64,000 nt of DNA from Lineus longissimus (taxonomy: Eukaryota > Nemertea > Pilidiophora > Heteronemertea > Lineidae). The notes beneath the pieces are model-generated. The model had not been told where the DNA came from, did not search any database, and worked only from the letters and a program-made list of their open reading frames with translations. Position 1 is the first letter of the stretch. Every line of letters starts with the position of its first letter. Positions 12,101-27,100 of this stretch are shown here, piece by piece. A program made the position numbers and the translations under genes. Where the stretch lies: positions 11,660,501 through 11,724,500 of the forward strand of contig NC_088315.1 of assembly GCF_910592395.1 (NCBI RefSeq), in the 5' to 3' direction.

Positions 12101-15100
12101 CCATTCAGGAGCTAACTGTGTATCTTTCAGCCTGACAACTGATTCAGGTGTGGCACACATCAGGAGAACATCTTTGCACCGATTGTAAACCTGTTGTAAA
12201 ACAATGACAGAAATATCATCATCTATGTTATCAATAATACATATATTTGATTTTAGCACATAAGTAAAATTCTGGACTCAAAATGTGAAAAGGGCAATTT
12301 TTTATCTTATTTTCAAAAAGGTGGTCCTTTATTTCACAACTCACCTTTTCAGCCCATCCAGTACTGGTCTCATCTGCATCCAGTTCCTTGCTAATCTGTA
12401 GAACAACAGACGCTGCAGTGTCATCATGGTAACCACAGAATACATCACCAGGGACAATTTCTTTCCTGCAATTAAAGTTACAATTCAGTACAATGTATAG
12501 TACAAGAGACACGCAGAGCATTCTACAAAGTTTTTGTGTCGTTTGGAAGTTCTATGCCACATGAAATGAAAAGGCCAGGGGCCATTGTGCTCATCGTATG
12601 GGTTTTTTGGTGTATGGTAGGAATTCATACTGGTTAAGAAATATCTGCATGTAAAGTATATACATGTAGTTCAAATCAAAACCGGTATGACAAGTGATGT
12701 ATCCTCACTTGGAGTACCTGGCGGCCTGAATAACTACGCTGGCGAATGAATAGCAAGGAATGAGATGAATGACAAGAGAATGGAACAAGTAGTACATGAA
12801 TGTACCAGAAAGTGAATTTATGGCAGAAAAGGAGATCTGGACAGACTAGATGGAATCAAGCTTAGACAAATGGGGCCAAATTCATAAAGGGCGTTTAACT
12901 GAAAACAAAATTTAACTACTGAATAGACAGATTCAGGTCCTTCATGTAAATCTTCACAGAATATGAATAGGCCCTAATTAGGAACTAGGGAGAAGTTACA
13001 CACATCTAACCCTTAAACGCCCTTTCTATATTTGGCGCCTAGGGTGGACGGCAGCTGTGAAAGTTTTATTGGAACTGCAGCGAATTAAGTAGTTGAGGGG
13101 TTCTTTTGTCTCATCCACTCTTCAATACCTTTAGTTTGATGACAAACTCGACTGCCTTCGCTCCAACTGTGTTTAAGCAGGTCAGTGCAAAACTACTCTT
13201 TCAATACCTTTAGTTTGATATCATTAACGGGACTGCCATCCTCTAACGGTGTTTAAGTTGTTTAGTAGGTAATAAAAATAGATCCGGGCAAACCTACTCT
13301 TCAACACTTTTAGTTTGATATCAAACACGGATGACACCTTTAGCTTTAACCGTCACCAAGTAGGTCAGTTGAAAAGTAGGTCAAATAAAAAAAACACAGT
13401 ATAATATGTAATGTATCCTTGCTGGGAGTACCAACCATAACAACTTTATCGAATACCAATCACTAATGAGCGAGATATCACACTTTCTAGCGAGATATCA
13501 CACTTTCTAGATTTTCGAGAAACAGATCAGACCAAAATTCAGTGTCAGAGGTAACTTGACCTAGGGGGTCATGTGTACAAAGTTTCAAGCCCATAGCCCT
13601 AGCACTTAGCAATTACGAAATGTGCCTCAAACGGTCAATTTACACCATTTGACCTCTGTGACCTTGAAAAGTAGGTCAATCAAAAACACATATGATATGT
13701 GATATATCCTTGCTAGGAGTACCTACCATAAAATGTTCATGAAAAACAAATCACTAATAAGTGAGATGTCACACAATTTATATTTTAAGTTTTGGCCCCC
13801 TGGTGGCCAAGTGAAGAATCAGACTCTACCGAAATTCAGTGTCAAAGGTCATCTGACCTAGGGGGTCATTCATGCAAAGTTTTGAGTTCATAGCCCTAGC
13901 GGTTAAGAAACGTGCCACTGTTTTTGAAATAGGATATGACGGGCGACGACGACGGACACTGCGCTGTCGTATAGACTCACCGTACCGGTGAGCCAAAAAA
14001 CGAAAAGCATTGTGGCTGGTGTATCAAATGAACCAGGTGCCCAGGTTGAGCTCAATCCTACCACAAAAAAATCAAAAGAAGTCCTATTTGAACTCACCGT
14101 CTTGACTGAGGTACTGGGGTATTGAATTTCGGTGTGACGTAATCTTTTGCCCACTTCTCAATCCTCTTAGTGACCTTTATCTGCTTCTCACTTAACATGG
14201 TCGTCATGGCCAGCACATGTTTTTCCAGGCGGTTGATTAGCGGAATCGGGAACTCCTTGTACACGACCTCCTTCTCGGCAACCACTATCAACCTGAAAAT
14301 TGTCAATGTTATAAAAAGTCAACATCATGATATAATCTGGTCAGCATATCACTTCTATTTTTACTTTTCCCCTCTCGTGTTTTAAAATGATTTTTTAAAT
14401 TTTAGTCAACCAGCTTTAAAACAGCATGCTACAGGCCTTTTCAAAGAAGACGAATCAGCACCAAAACAAATCAAATGCACACACTCAGAACATGTCAGAA
14501 GGCCTAAGCCGACTTCAGACAATGCCTAGTGACACGGTGATCCTTTGTTGAAAGTGAAACGCATGACTGGTCAGCACCAAAACAAACTTCTTCGAATTCG
14601 TCTATTCAGTAAGATACAGTATACTACTTTCATTTTGCATCAACTGAGTCATGCCTGGCTCAACTGACTAAGTGCTCCCTCCAAACACCTTCGATCCACT
14701 TACCTAAACCTAGCGTCAACCCTACACTTGACACGATGGGTGCCAAGTCCAAGATCCACGTATCTCTCGCCTCCCATGTAAACATAGTACTGATTGAGAG
14801 CATCATACAAGGACTCGTACAACGACTCCAGGTTCAGAAGTACCACGGTCTTCCCGGTCTCCATACACTTCTTAATGCGGTTGATGTTACGGCAGACCTA
14901 CAAAGAAAGATACGTCAGAGCACGCTTTTCACAATTTCTAGATAGGGATCAAATCGAAATATCGCAGAAATAAACAACAAATCAACGAACATGATCCAAA
15001 TAAACACTTTTTACTGGCAAGTGGGTCTAATATCGACTATAGGCCTTCTAGTTTCAAACTAAAGACCATCTTATTTTAAACTGCACTAAGTAATATGCCT

Positions 15101-18100
15101 TCCTACATGGTAAAAATCAATGATTCAACTTTGCTTAAAGATTGCCAGCATACTCCTGGTCATGTTCTTCAATCTGAAATCTGTTGCAGTTTAATAGCAT
15201 AAAACAAACGACAGACAAATACGAGTCATGGTGCTCATTAGCTTCTTGCAAAGAAACAATTTGGATGGTCCTTTAGAAGCTACACACAACATTTTAAAGA
15301 GTCAGTAGAAAGCATTAATTTTTTTTCAAAATACGGTTTACCAGTTAGACAGAAGTTTCTGTGCAGAATGATGATTGCAACACGAATTGCATTTGGCATT
15401 TAAGTTGGCCCTTAAGGACGAATCGTCAGCTCAGGGTTAACTAGTTAAATCTGACATTTTGATTGTTCCGAGAAAAACCCAATCGAAGATTCAAAACTCA
15501 ATGGAAATGCAGTTGTTTTGAGGAGTGTTTGTGCATTACACATCAACCGGTACAGCTACTACAAGTACGATTTAAACTTGTAATTAAAGGTCATTTAAGA
15601 TAATAAAATCAATTTTGTGCCAAAAACCTACGTTGGCCATGCTGGGGAAAAATGATGCAAAAGGAAAGAAAGATATCAAGGTGGCGCAATGTAAACTTTT
15701 CTCCAACCTCAAGGAATAAAGGCAACAGGTCTACAACTCGCTACAATGGTCCGATGTGTTTCATAATACTGTATGGCCAACAAACCTGAGTATATTCCTG
15801 GTCACTGCGGAAGCTGCTCCCAAAAATGACAATGAAGTCTTCCATGTTGAGGAGATGCTGCTTCAGGATGCCTAGGGCTGCATAATTCTCTGTCAGGATG
15901 AGTAGGTATCGGCTCTCACTGCTCACACCATCTCCTGATAGACATGCTTTGATCAAGCCCTCTGTATCACATTTGGGATCATTCGGCTGAATTCACAATG
16001 TAGAAAATGCAGTTAAAGTTTAGACACACAATAGTCCTGTCACTGAACAGAGAAGTCCATATTAAGATCGTTTTTAGATAGAAGCACACAATCAGGCTCT
16101 TTCTTGTAAGTGGTCATGCTAAATTCTTTTTGCCCCCAGAATGGACTGCTAATGCCGGGGTGGCTAAGAGGACGAGCTCACTTTGACCATTAAATACTCC
16201 AAAAGGCACAGCGCACCACATGGCCTCTGGCAGTCAAGCTCCAAACCTAGCCTTCCCGTGGCCGGGGTGTTTCAGCCAATAGCGGTGGTGCGAAAGGCAA
16301 GCCACTGGCGCCTCAAAACAGATTGCTCTGGGCAGATGGAGCTGATCAGCTGTTAAGGCAATTCATCTAGAAGATGGAAAACTCTGATCAAAAACCCGGG
16401 CTGATGCTGTCCGATCACCCTCTTATTGGGGCTAAATAGTGTTGGATGTCAGCAGCCAATGGCAGACGAAAGTGCATGATCACTTCAACGGCAAAGGGCA
16501 TAAGAGGAGACATTGCTCCCACTGACCAGCTGACACTTATACAGGGCATGAGCTGCCCACTTTGGTTCGAAGCGAGAAATAGCGGCCAGCCAGTGATCCA
16601 GTGATAACCTGGACCATATCGCCATAAGGGACAGAGTAGGCTGGTGACAGTGGGAGGGTAAATGTACCTAATTGAGAGTAGTGCCTGCCTAATCCATATT
16701 ATCCACCTGAGAGACAAGGCCCTCAAGGAAATCTCTACACTCAAGATTGCTGTTGCCCAGGAGGTTGTACAAGCAAGTCTACTGAAATTGATGAAGGCCA
16801 CCATGCGCAGCAGGGCCAATTACGGGCTACACATAGCTAGATGTGCACCCAACAGGGCAATGGAACAACAGCAGCATGTGGAGAACCAGGCCTTGAGAAT
16901 CGTTGCAGGTAGCACAAGCAGGAATGCAAATGACGCTCTTCATGACTGGCTACGGATTCCAACAGTCAGAAAGAGGCAGATCATACTGGGAGCGAAAGCC
17001 CTTCTGAATGCAATCAAGACAGGAAGTCGTCCCATGCAAGCAGAACTCATTGACAGAAAGGGTGCGCTATGATTCGAGGATATCTGTCCAATCGACAACA
17101 TCAGATGGGATGGCTGGGTTGAGTGTTAAAAGCACTCCATTGACACCACCATCATCGGCTCTGGTCAATGGAGGGACAAGATTGAAGACCTCAACAATGC
17201 CATGGTAAGCGAGTACATCTATGAGAGGGCACCAACTATTGTGATTGCGGTTGATGGATCGATCAGAGACGAAGTCACTGCCTGGGCCGGAACAGTATGG
17301 AAAGACGGAAAAAACATATTCGAATCGCCAACGGGCAGACATGGAAGGTCGACCTCATACCGGGCTGAAGGAGAGGGACTACAGGATGCCCTGGCATGGT
17401 TGCCTCAGAACACCATTGAACAAGACCATGCACTGATCCTCACTGATTTACTGAGCTTGGTTAGCAGGTTACAGAATAGGATGGTAATGAGCACATGGAT
17501 CTCCATCATCCTGCAGATCCCGGCCAGGATTGAAATAGCGTTCATCCCAGCAGGACACGCTGGTATCAAACTAAATGAGTAGGTGGACAAGTTGGCTTGG
17601 GGAGTGGAACCTTTCCGTGACCTCGTAAAGACTTCTGCAGATGTGGTGCAGACCCTTGCGAAGGAGAGCCGGTACCTGCAGGTGGAGCAGCCACCGTCAT
17701 GGGCAAAGCAGATACTTTTCGATAGAGAAATTGCGTAGGGCAAAGGTGGCAGAAGTGAACTCCGGGGCTAGCAAGGGAAGATCAAGTCACAACTCCTGAT
17801 GGGCCAGGTCACCCAAAGGACCATGGCAAATCTACTTGAGATGCTAGAAGGGAGAGGACCTTGGCACTTGCCAAAGTCGCTACTCTCCTAGTGTTAAAGA
17901 CATGGCAAGGCAGGTAAAATTCATCCTCGGTAAAATTTCCTCTAATGGCATACATCCTACACACTGTGGATAGAAGCAACAACGTAGGTATTTGATAACT
18001 GAGATATTCCATTCACTTCTTCAACTCACCTTACGTTGTGTACTCATATTGGGGAATTTGTTCTTGAACACCTTTACTGGATTCACATTTTCTATTCCAC

Positions 18101-21100
18101 CGAAGTTTCTGCGGACAGCATGCTCTAACTGATGCCAGGTTGGAGCAGCTCCTGATTTCTCCGCAAAGGCATATACCATTTTGACCAGACTGAAACAATC
18201 AATGGTCATAGCTTAATCACATGTATCATTTTGGTAAGATAAATTGACCTCACTTGATCGTGATGCCAATAAAAATATGACATGAAATCTCAGCCAAAAT
18301 CAATCATAACCAATCCTAAAATAATTCTTTGAAAAAACTGAGATCCACTACTCTTTTGAGGTGCAATGTGGAAATTCAATTATTTGCCTTAAACATTATC
18401 TGAAATAACCTCATTGTTTCAAAGAATGAAACGGCCAGGGGCCATTGTGCTCACCGTAAGTATATTTAGTAGACAATTAATTCATGCTAGTTACAGAAAG
18501 TGTTACAGTATGTAGCCAAATAAAAAAGTTTTATGAGGTAAAATCAAAAACCATGTGCAAGTACATGTAATACTGTATGGTGGGTTAGCTGGTCCCATGT
18601 TCATCAGACTGGTGCAAAAATCACAATTCTTAAAGTTTTCAGATTTGGGCCCAAGGTGGCCAAGTTGAGAATCAGATTGGACTGGAATGTGTTATCAGAG
18701 GTTATCTGACCTATACGGCCATGTATACCCAGTTTCAGGTTCATAGCTTCAGTCGTTTTAAAAGAAACGTGCCAAAGTGACACTCTAACAGCCAATTTTT
18801 GCCGTTTGACCTCTGTGACCTTGAAAAGTAGGTCAAATTAAAAACCCGTACGATATATGATGTATCCTTGCTATGAGTACCTACGACAAAAGTTTTATCG
18901 AAAACAAGTCATAAGCAAGATATCACACTTTTAAGACATCCACATTCGGCCCCCTGGTGGCCAAGTTGAGAATCAGGTCGGACCGAAATTCAGCACCAGA
19001 GGTTATCTGATATAGGTGGTTATATGTACCAAGTTTCAAGTTCATAGCTTTGGCGGTTAAGAAACGTGCCATAGTTAGACTCAAACGGCAAATTTACGCA
19101 ATTTGACCTCTGCGACCTTGAAAATTAGGTAAAATTGAAAACCTACCTGATATATGATGTATCTTTGCTATGAGTACATACCACAAAAGTTTTATGGAAA
19201 ACAAGTCATTAATAAGCGAGATATCACACTTTTTAGATATCTACATTCGGCCCCCTGGTGGCCAAGTTGAGAATTAGATCAGACCGAAATTCAGCACCAG
19301 AGGTTATGTGATATAGGGGGTTATATGTACCAAGTTTCAAGTTCATAGCTATAGTGGTTAAGAAACGTGCCATAGTTTACACTCTAATGGCCAATTTACG
19401 CCATATGACCTCTGTGACCTTGAAAAGAAGGTCAAATTAAAAACCCGTATGATATGTGATGTATCTTTGCTATGAGTACTTACAACAAAAGTTTTATCAA
19501 AAACAAGTCACTAATAAACGAGATATCACACTTTTTAGATATCCACATTTGGCCCCCTGGTGGCCAAACTGAGAATCAGATCGGACCGAAAATCAGTGTC
19601 AGGGGTCAGCGGACCTAGGGCATTCTGTGTACAAAGTTTCAAGTTCATAGCCCTAGCAGTTAAGAAACGTGCCACTGTTAGGATACGCCGACGCCGACGC
19701 CGCCGACGACGACGACGACGGACACAGCGGTATTATATAGACTCCCCTAACGGTGAGCCAAAAACAAACATATGTGACTAATTTCATTCAATGAATTACA
19801 TTTTGAAACAATAATTTTCCTATTCAAACCATTCCAAACCATGCAGGAAATCATACAAAAATAATTTCAGTACCCCAGAATTTGGGAAAATCCATGGTTT
19901 CAAAACCACACAAAGTTTGTGTTTTCATTCTTTCAAATCATATTGAGGTGCATTGTTATTATTTCAAACTACATAACTACTCGTTTTGAACTCATGGTTC
20001 AGTAATTTATGCAAACATCAGTGTTTGAACAGTTACAGTTCCATGGAATGAAACCTTGGAACTGCTACGAATGTCAGCATAGTGTTCACGTAGAGACCAT
20101 GATAGACAGTGATAGCCCACTGTGCATGTGCAGTGACTATACGTTAGACCATCATATGATACAATAAGTTTGTAAGCAAGGCACAATTTTCCATGGGGTG
20201 GAAACAATGATATTCGCAACTGTTCATGTGATGAAAACGATTAGTTTCAGCAAAGTCTATGGTTTGAAATAATTACGTTGCAACTCATGGTTTGAAAGAA
20301 TGAATGTGTCAATATTGTGTGGTTTTGAAGCCATGAATTCGCACAACTTCCATGGTATTGAAATACTTTGGTACATGTTTTCCCGGTTTGGAAATAAACC
20401 GATGGTTTGATAAATAAAACAATGAGATTATTTCAAATAAAATTGGTATATCTTCAAAATCCCACATAGTGCCTCTTAGTATTGGGTGTAACCAAATATG
20501 AATAAAGTCATTAAACATGCTTAGTGTAACCAACACTGAAATAATCCTTTGAAAAAATTGAGACCCACTGCTGTATTGGGTGGAATCTGCAAATTACCCC
20601 AAAAATTATTAATTTCAGTGAGGCTCACAATAGTACAATACATTAACTTGTTTTACATCACAATACCTGTAGAAATCCCTCAGACCAAAAAACTCTCGGA
20701 TTTCGTGAGATGACATCCGGTAGAGTTCCAAATAAGCATTTGCCATTCTTGGAATAAGTGGCCTTATATCTTCTAACACCTGTTTCTTGGTCGAGCATAT
20801 TCCCCTAAAATTGTAAAAATAGTCAAGACATAACGAGACCTTTTATAAGCCTCACTGAGGCAAAAAGACAAAATTTAGGAAATTCAAAACAAGTGACCCA
20901 ATTTCATTATAATCACAACTGAGTGCGAAAAATCAAAAGGGCAATAATAAGGAACTTACTCCGCACTCCGAATGAGTTCATTCTCATCAGGTACATCACG
21001 CTGGACAAGAATGCCACGATTCATTTTGGCAGGATCAAGAGCCCAGTTGGAGATTCCAATGAATGCCACCTTCTTGTAGTCAGTAGAAACAACATTATCA

Positions 21101-24100
21101 TCATCATCATTACCATCATCGTCAGTGCGATCATCATCAGGTTGCTCATCGTCTCCACATGTACCATCTTCAAGAAGGGGATGGAGTGTCTAAAAGATGG
21201 AATAACTTACTTGTTATCTAATCGATCAAAAAGTCAATCCAATTAAAATATGGCGAAGTCGATATATTTCAAAGTCGATGTATTAATCTTAAGAATACAA
21301 TCATTAATCTTGCATCTCCCCCACCCATCCCCCATTCCCAACAATCGGGGAAAAAATGTAGCAGACGTTAAACATGCGGACTCACCTTCAACGGCATTCG
21401 TGGTGAATCTTCAGCCAATCCGACCTCATCCAATACGACAACTGACACAAACTGTTCCAAGTTCTTTTTCTTCTGGAACATTGCGCACTGTTTGAATGTT
21501 CCTTTGATACCATCAGGTGTGGCCAATGGAGAACATTGGAATGATACCATGTGAACCTGTACAATCAATAAGACATTTGAATTGAGATGCCATTCTCATG
21601 CTAAATGCATTTGCAGTTTTGTACATCTGATATGAGATTAAGAGAAAATAGTTAATCAAATATCAAGATGGATGATGTAAGAGGGCCATAGCCACTTCAA
21701 ACACAAAATCAGGGGCAGGTCTTCAATTTGCGATCCTTGATAGCATCACATGTTGCTTCACTGATTATTCAAAAATCGAGCCCTTAGGCCTACCTGCTTT
21801 AAGGACTTGAAGAGAGGGGTCTTAGCAGTCTCTCCCTGCATAGCGTCTGTCACAATGAGTTTCGCCAGAGATTTTGAACTTCCAGGCTTTCCAACCAGGA
21901 ACAGAGGTATCCTCAGCTCAATACACACAACCATCATAAACAGGTTCTCCTTTAAAGCCTGATTGTGAGCAATGTTGGGCTCTGTGATTTGCGCTTGGTC
22001 AAGGAAGAGATCTTGGCATCTGAAACAAAATATTCATGTCATATCAGTATATAATTTAGAGGGGTATGCCGTTTGTTATTACTGGTGGTAGAGGAATATT
22101 GAAATGCAGTTATACACAATGCCGTCCACTCAGTTATTATGCATACGTCTTTGCTGAAACTTGGTAGTTATAATATTTGTATATCTAGTTACACAACGGC
22201 AATGCTGCAATTTATATTTAGTACATTTTAACGTAATTGAAAATTTCAAAATTCAAGATGAATTAAAAATTTTTACGAATGACAATGGTCTTTAAAGGCC
22301 TACGCCGTTTGTTGAAAATTTTCAATCTGAAAATTTCCAATTGCGTGAATGCATACTGAATATAAAGCATTGCCGTCGTGTAGACAGATATACAAATACT
22401 ATGAATACCAAGTTTCAGCAAATTCATATTCATAATAACTGCACTATGGCATTGTTTATTAGTGGATTTTTTTTTAACTTGACCACCAGTAATTAGGAGC
22501 GGTGTACCCCTTTAAGATGTTTTTGGTCATCTGACACAGGCAGCACTTTGAGCAAGCTGTGATCAATGAAACTAACTAATCTGTTGAGCACAAATCACGG
22601 GGCCAGTCAGTGACATGCACATTCATTCCCTGTGCACAGATATAGCTATTTAAAAAACTTACTGCTACACAGCTTCAGTCTACATGGTCGGTCAGTACGC
22701 AAATGACTTGCTCCTCTATGACAAAGCTGAATATGGTTCCATTAGCGCTGATGGCATCGTTTAATGATGGTCACTTTATGAGCAGGCGCCTGTATCATAA
22801 GCCTAGTTCCATTTGCACTAATGGTATCTTGATGACAGTCACTTTACGAGCAGAGTTTATCAAGAAGGTAACTTTAAGATATCACTACTATAATGGACGT
22901 AGAGGTGTAAAAGTTTGTAATCTAACTCCTCCGTCAGTTCCTGAGAGTCGAGATTGATACAGAGTATGTCTTGGCAGGCTTTAAATTTGGAATTCTGGAG
23001 CGATTATGGAGAAATTGCATTTTTATTTGCTTCCATATAAGGGCATGGTCATCATCATAAGGTAGGTTGTCAAAAGTCAGGAGTTCTTATTGGCATAAAG
23101 TGGCATTTCATGAGTCAACAGTACAGAAATATACCGAAAAGAAACCAAATTGCAAAACAAATATCGGTGTAAATTGTTCAGGTACCTACGAATGCTATTT
23201 ATTCTCCCATTTCATGTTAATTTCAGTTACTGTATTAACTTTTAACTGAGAGAAACAACCCCTCTGACCAGTATGGCTTTGCAGGTGACCATGTGATTCA
23301 CCATCTTCACCATAAGTAAATATTTCTAAACACTCACCAATATGCATCTTTACTTACCAAACCTGCCACCATCAGCCAATTTAAGCTTCTTTACCTCTGT
23401 GACCTTGAAAAATAGGTCAAATCAAAAACTCCTGTGACATGTCATGTGTCGTCATTACATGTACCTATGATAAAAATTTAGTGATGATCGAGCCCTCAGT
23501 TATAAGGGAAATAGCACTTTTTGTGTTTTCGGTTTTAGCCACCTGGTGGCAATATCAGGACCGAATTTTGGTATCCTGGACGCAAGGGCCCAACGCGCCG
23601 CGTAGCGGCAAAAAAGCGAAGCTGGCGAAACATTTATAACGGGTCACCGTCACTTATTATTGGACTTATAGCGCATTCAAGGTTGCAACTATTTTGCTTT
23701 ATAGTGTCACCAGGAAAGAAAAGCATGCGACCTAACGCCGATCTATTTGTATAAAGTGATAATTTGAAGGTATATAGTAGGAAATATCAATAAAATAATC
23801 ATTCCATGTCGTCTTTTGAGGGCATTTTTGATTGTAAAAAATATATGTGTACGTCACCGTAGTCTCTGCAATGATAATTTTATCAGAGCCGTCTCGCGCA
23901 AGTAGAAGTTCTTTACCTATTAGTTCTTCACTTATTAGTCTCAACGTCTGGCGCAAAGCCAGACGTTTTCCATTACGATTTCACTACGATGTTTGACAAG
24001 AAGGAGCAGTGCGCGAGATATGCTAATGAGCAGACTTCCCTCGCTTGAGTTTCTGAAGAATGTTCCATATCGCGCTAAGCTCATCACTGCTGATTATGAC

Positions 24101-27100
24101 AGGCGTGCAACGGTAAGTATTTGCTCCCCAACTTCCACCCTAATACGGTACAATAAGTTACCATTTGATGGGAATGGGACAATGCCCTCACTGTGTATGG
24201 AGTCATAGGGATAAGAAGACATTATTCATTAGTGTTGGTACAAGTGATTTTGCCCAAAAAGCATGTGCATTCAAAAAACAAAATATGCAAGGTATCACGT
24301 ACATGACCATGACGACGTGCAGAAAGTGCACTGGCCAGTGCATACCCTATGGCTATGTACTAGTAAACATGGTAAACATGAACAACATCATTATTCATCG
24401 GCAGGTCATTTTACTCCGAGCTTTTCCTGAAACATATAGCCATGATGATTAGGCCTACCATGTACCATGACATGACCAATAACAGCACCAGATCATGTAG
24501 ATGTCAACAAGTTCACATGAACCGTATAATCCTGCATGGCGCATGTGGGGCATGCGTCTAAACCAAAGCCCCAAAATCACTTGTTTTGGTCTATTTCACT
24601 TGTGTTTCCCCCGTCTCCCAGTCCATAATACATTTACAGTTTACAATCCCCGATCATGGCCCAACAAAAGGTCATCGGTTGACTAAAGGAACACAACTGT
24701 TCAATGGATTTATAGTTGAATGCGATCAAACTACGTCTTTTCAATCGTGGATTGTAAATTTAACCCCATGGGCCTAGGGAAGGCCCTATAACAATACTTT
24801 CGACACAGTTATTATCTCCGCTGCCTCCACCATGTTACACGCAATGCTCACTGCTGATTTTAAAAAATGCACCACCTAGTCAAAACAGGACATATGTTCT
24901 TCTAGGAATAGATCTCTTTCCAATATTTCGTCATTCCACTATCGTCATCACCTATGATACTTTCATTGACATTACAGGCACACATCCACAGAGCACTCTT
25001 CAAATCATCTACACAGTGGTTATCCAACTAGGATTATAAAGGTAATTTCTAAGCCCCGCACAGTGGGTTTCACTCTTGATAAAGGGGCACTATTGCTAGC
25101 AGCTAGGTAGGCAAGATAAAGTTAGACGAAGTAGCCGATAGGGGTCTCTCACCCCTCAAAGTCCGTCACAACTATTCAAGCTTGTACAAGGAATACATGC
25201 AGCGCTGACTCTCACAAGACCCAATGGGAATGTCGCACAGTCATCTGTCAAAAACAAGACCTATGTTGTAGTATGATCTCTTGCCAATATTTAATAATTG
25301 CACTATCGTCATCACCTCATCATACTTCATTGACATTGCAGGCACACATTGACATAGACCACTGTTGCAATGAACGACACAGTCGCTATCCAAGTAGCAT
25401 TATAGAGGTAATTATCATTATCATACCTCATTAGCATGTGAACCAATCGCGTCGCGTCCTTTGCGATCACGGCAAAGCCTCATGGAATAATGTCTTTCAT
25501 TGTTGAATAATTTTTCATATTCCATGCCTACAACTTCAATTTCTTCATATTCCATGGCTAGAAGTTCAATACTAATATAATATCCAAGATAAAGTTACAA
25601 GAAGTAGTCAATAGGGGTCTCTCACCTCTCACTGTATGTCCACACTATTCACGCTTGTACGAGGAATACATACAATGCTGAATCTAACAACACCCAGTGC
25701 CCTTACTCTGTATATTATAGTCACTGGAAGATGGCCCATTTCACTCCTTGCTTCTACTTCACCTATAGTCTCATTGCATACGCCTCAGTTCTATGATATC
25801 ACATTCACTTTCAGCTGTCATGCAACGCAACAACTGTGCTATCTGCCATCGCACATCAACGAAGAAGTGCAGCCGCCCACATTCCACCTCACATCTGTCC
25901 GACCAGCTGCAATCCTCGAGGACGCCCCACTGTACCACGATTTCACTACGATGTTTGACAAGAAGGAGCAGTGCGCGAGATAGGCTAATGAGCAGACTTC
26001 CCTCGCTTGAGTTTCGGAAGAATGTTCCATATCGCGCTAAGCTGACCACTGCTGACCATGACAGGCGTGCATTGGACTGGTACAGGTTGGAACTGAACAT
26101 TGAATATGCTGGTGGTGACGCTTTCTGATGAGAAGTTGGTCGTGACTGATGCAGTATTGTTGGACTTGTCCACAGCATCGTTCAATCATTGCTCTCTGAG
26201 CTGCCTTGATTCTGTACTTACCCAAATACTAAGACCAAATGCCTGTTGACTGTGCTTTAAGAGAGACTGGCGCCATGCCTAGAGATATGACTGACCCCTA
26301 TTGGCAAATTTGTATGACTTTATCTTGCCTACCTAGCTGCTGCCTATAGTCTCCCTTTAACTGCGGAACACTTCAAAGTCGATAAAATGCCATGTTCCAC
26401 CTTTTAATGTGTTCAGACCGCCATTTTCAAAATAATCAAGTCAGGACACTGCCTTCTAGTCTCATAATAAATTTTGCTTTCCTCAATAATAACATTTCTT
26501 CTTCTTCAATGCTTTCATCATTCCAAACTTCTCCTCCTCTGACTTTTACAGGGGTACAGTCATGGCAATCAAAACCCAAATACTGAGACCAAATGCCTGT
26601 TGACTGTGCTTTAAGAGAGACTGGCGCCATGCCTAGTCTCTCTTAAAGCACAGTCAACAGACACCAACCCCCTCAGACTCAGAAACCACAAACGCCCAAC
26701 CCTTCCTGCTACCTTAATACTTCTGGGTGTCATTATATAGGGGAACATATGTACCACCAGACGAAAACGACGATGGATGACAGATGCCGCACCAAAAGAT
26801 AAGCCCACTTAAAAGGGATTTGCATGCAGCAGGCCGCTATGTAAGAATACTACTTGAAATGGATATGTCGCATCCTTGAGACCGCAGACCTCAAATTGAA
26901 AGCTTAGTAACTCTATTCTGATTGGTGAAAATTATTTTTTTATGCAGAATGGGAAGATATAGGTTGAAACTTAAACATATGTAGTATCAAGAATTGATAA
27001 AGACTCATATGGAAATTAATAGATTACCTTTTGTCATCAGTATATGTTTTGCTGTAAATGCACATTGGATGTTGCATGACCGGAGCCTTAAAGGCCTACA

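Noticed and set aside
24165-24452. Plus-strand frame with Cys pairs (GQCPHC ... TCRKC), suggestive of a zinc finger
   Set aside because: Spacing does not fit a known finger and there is no splice or homology support; kept only as part of the unknown duplicated region.
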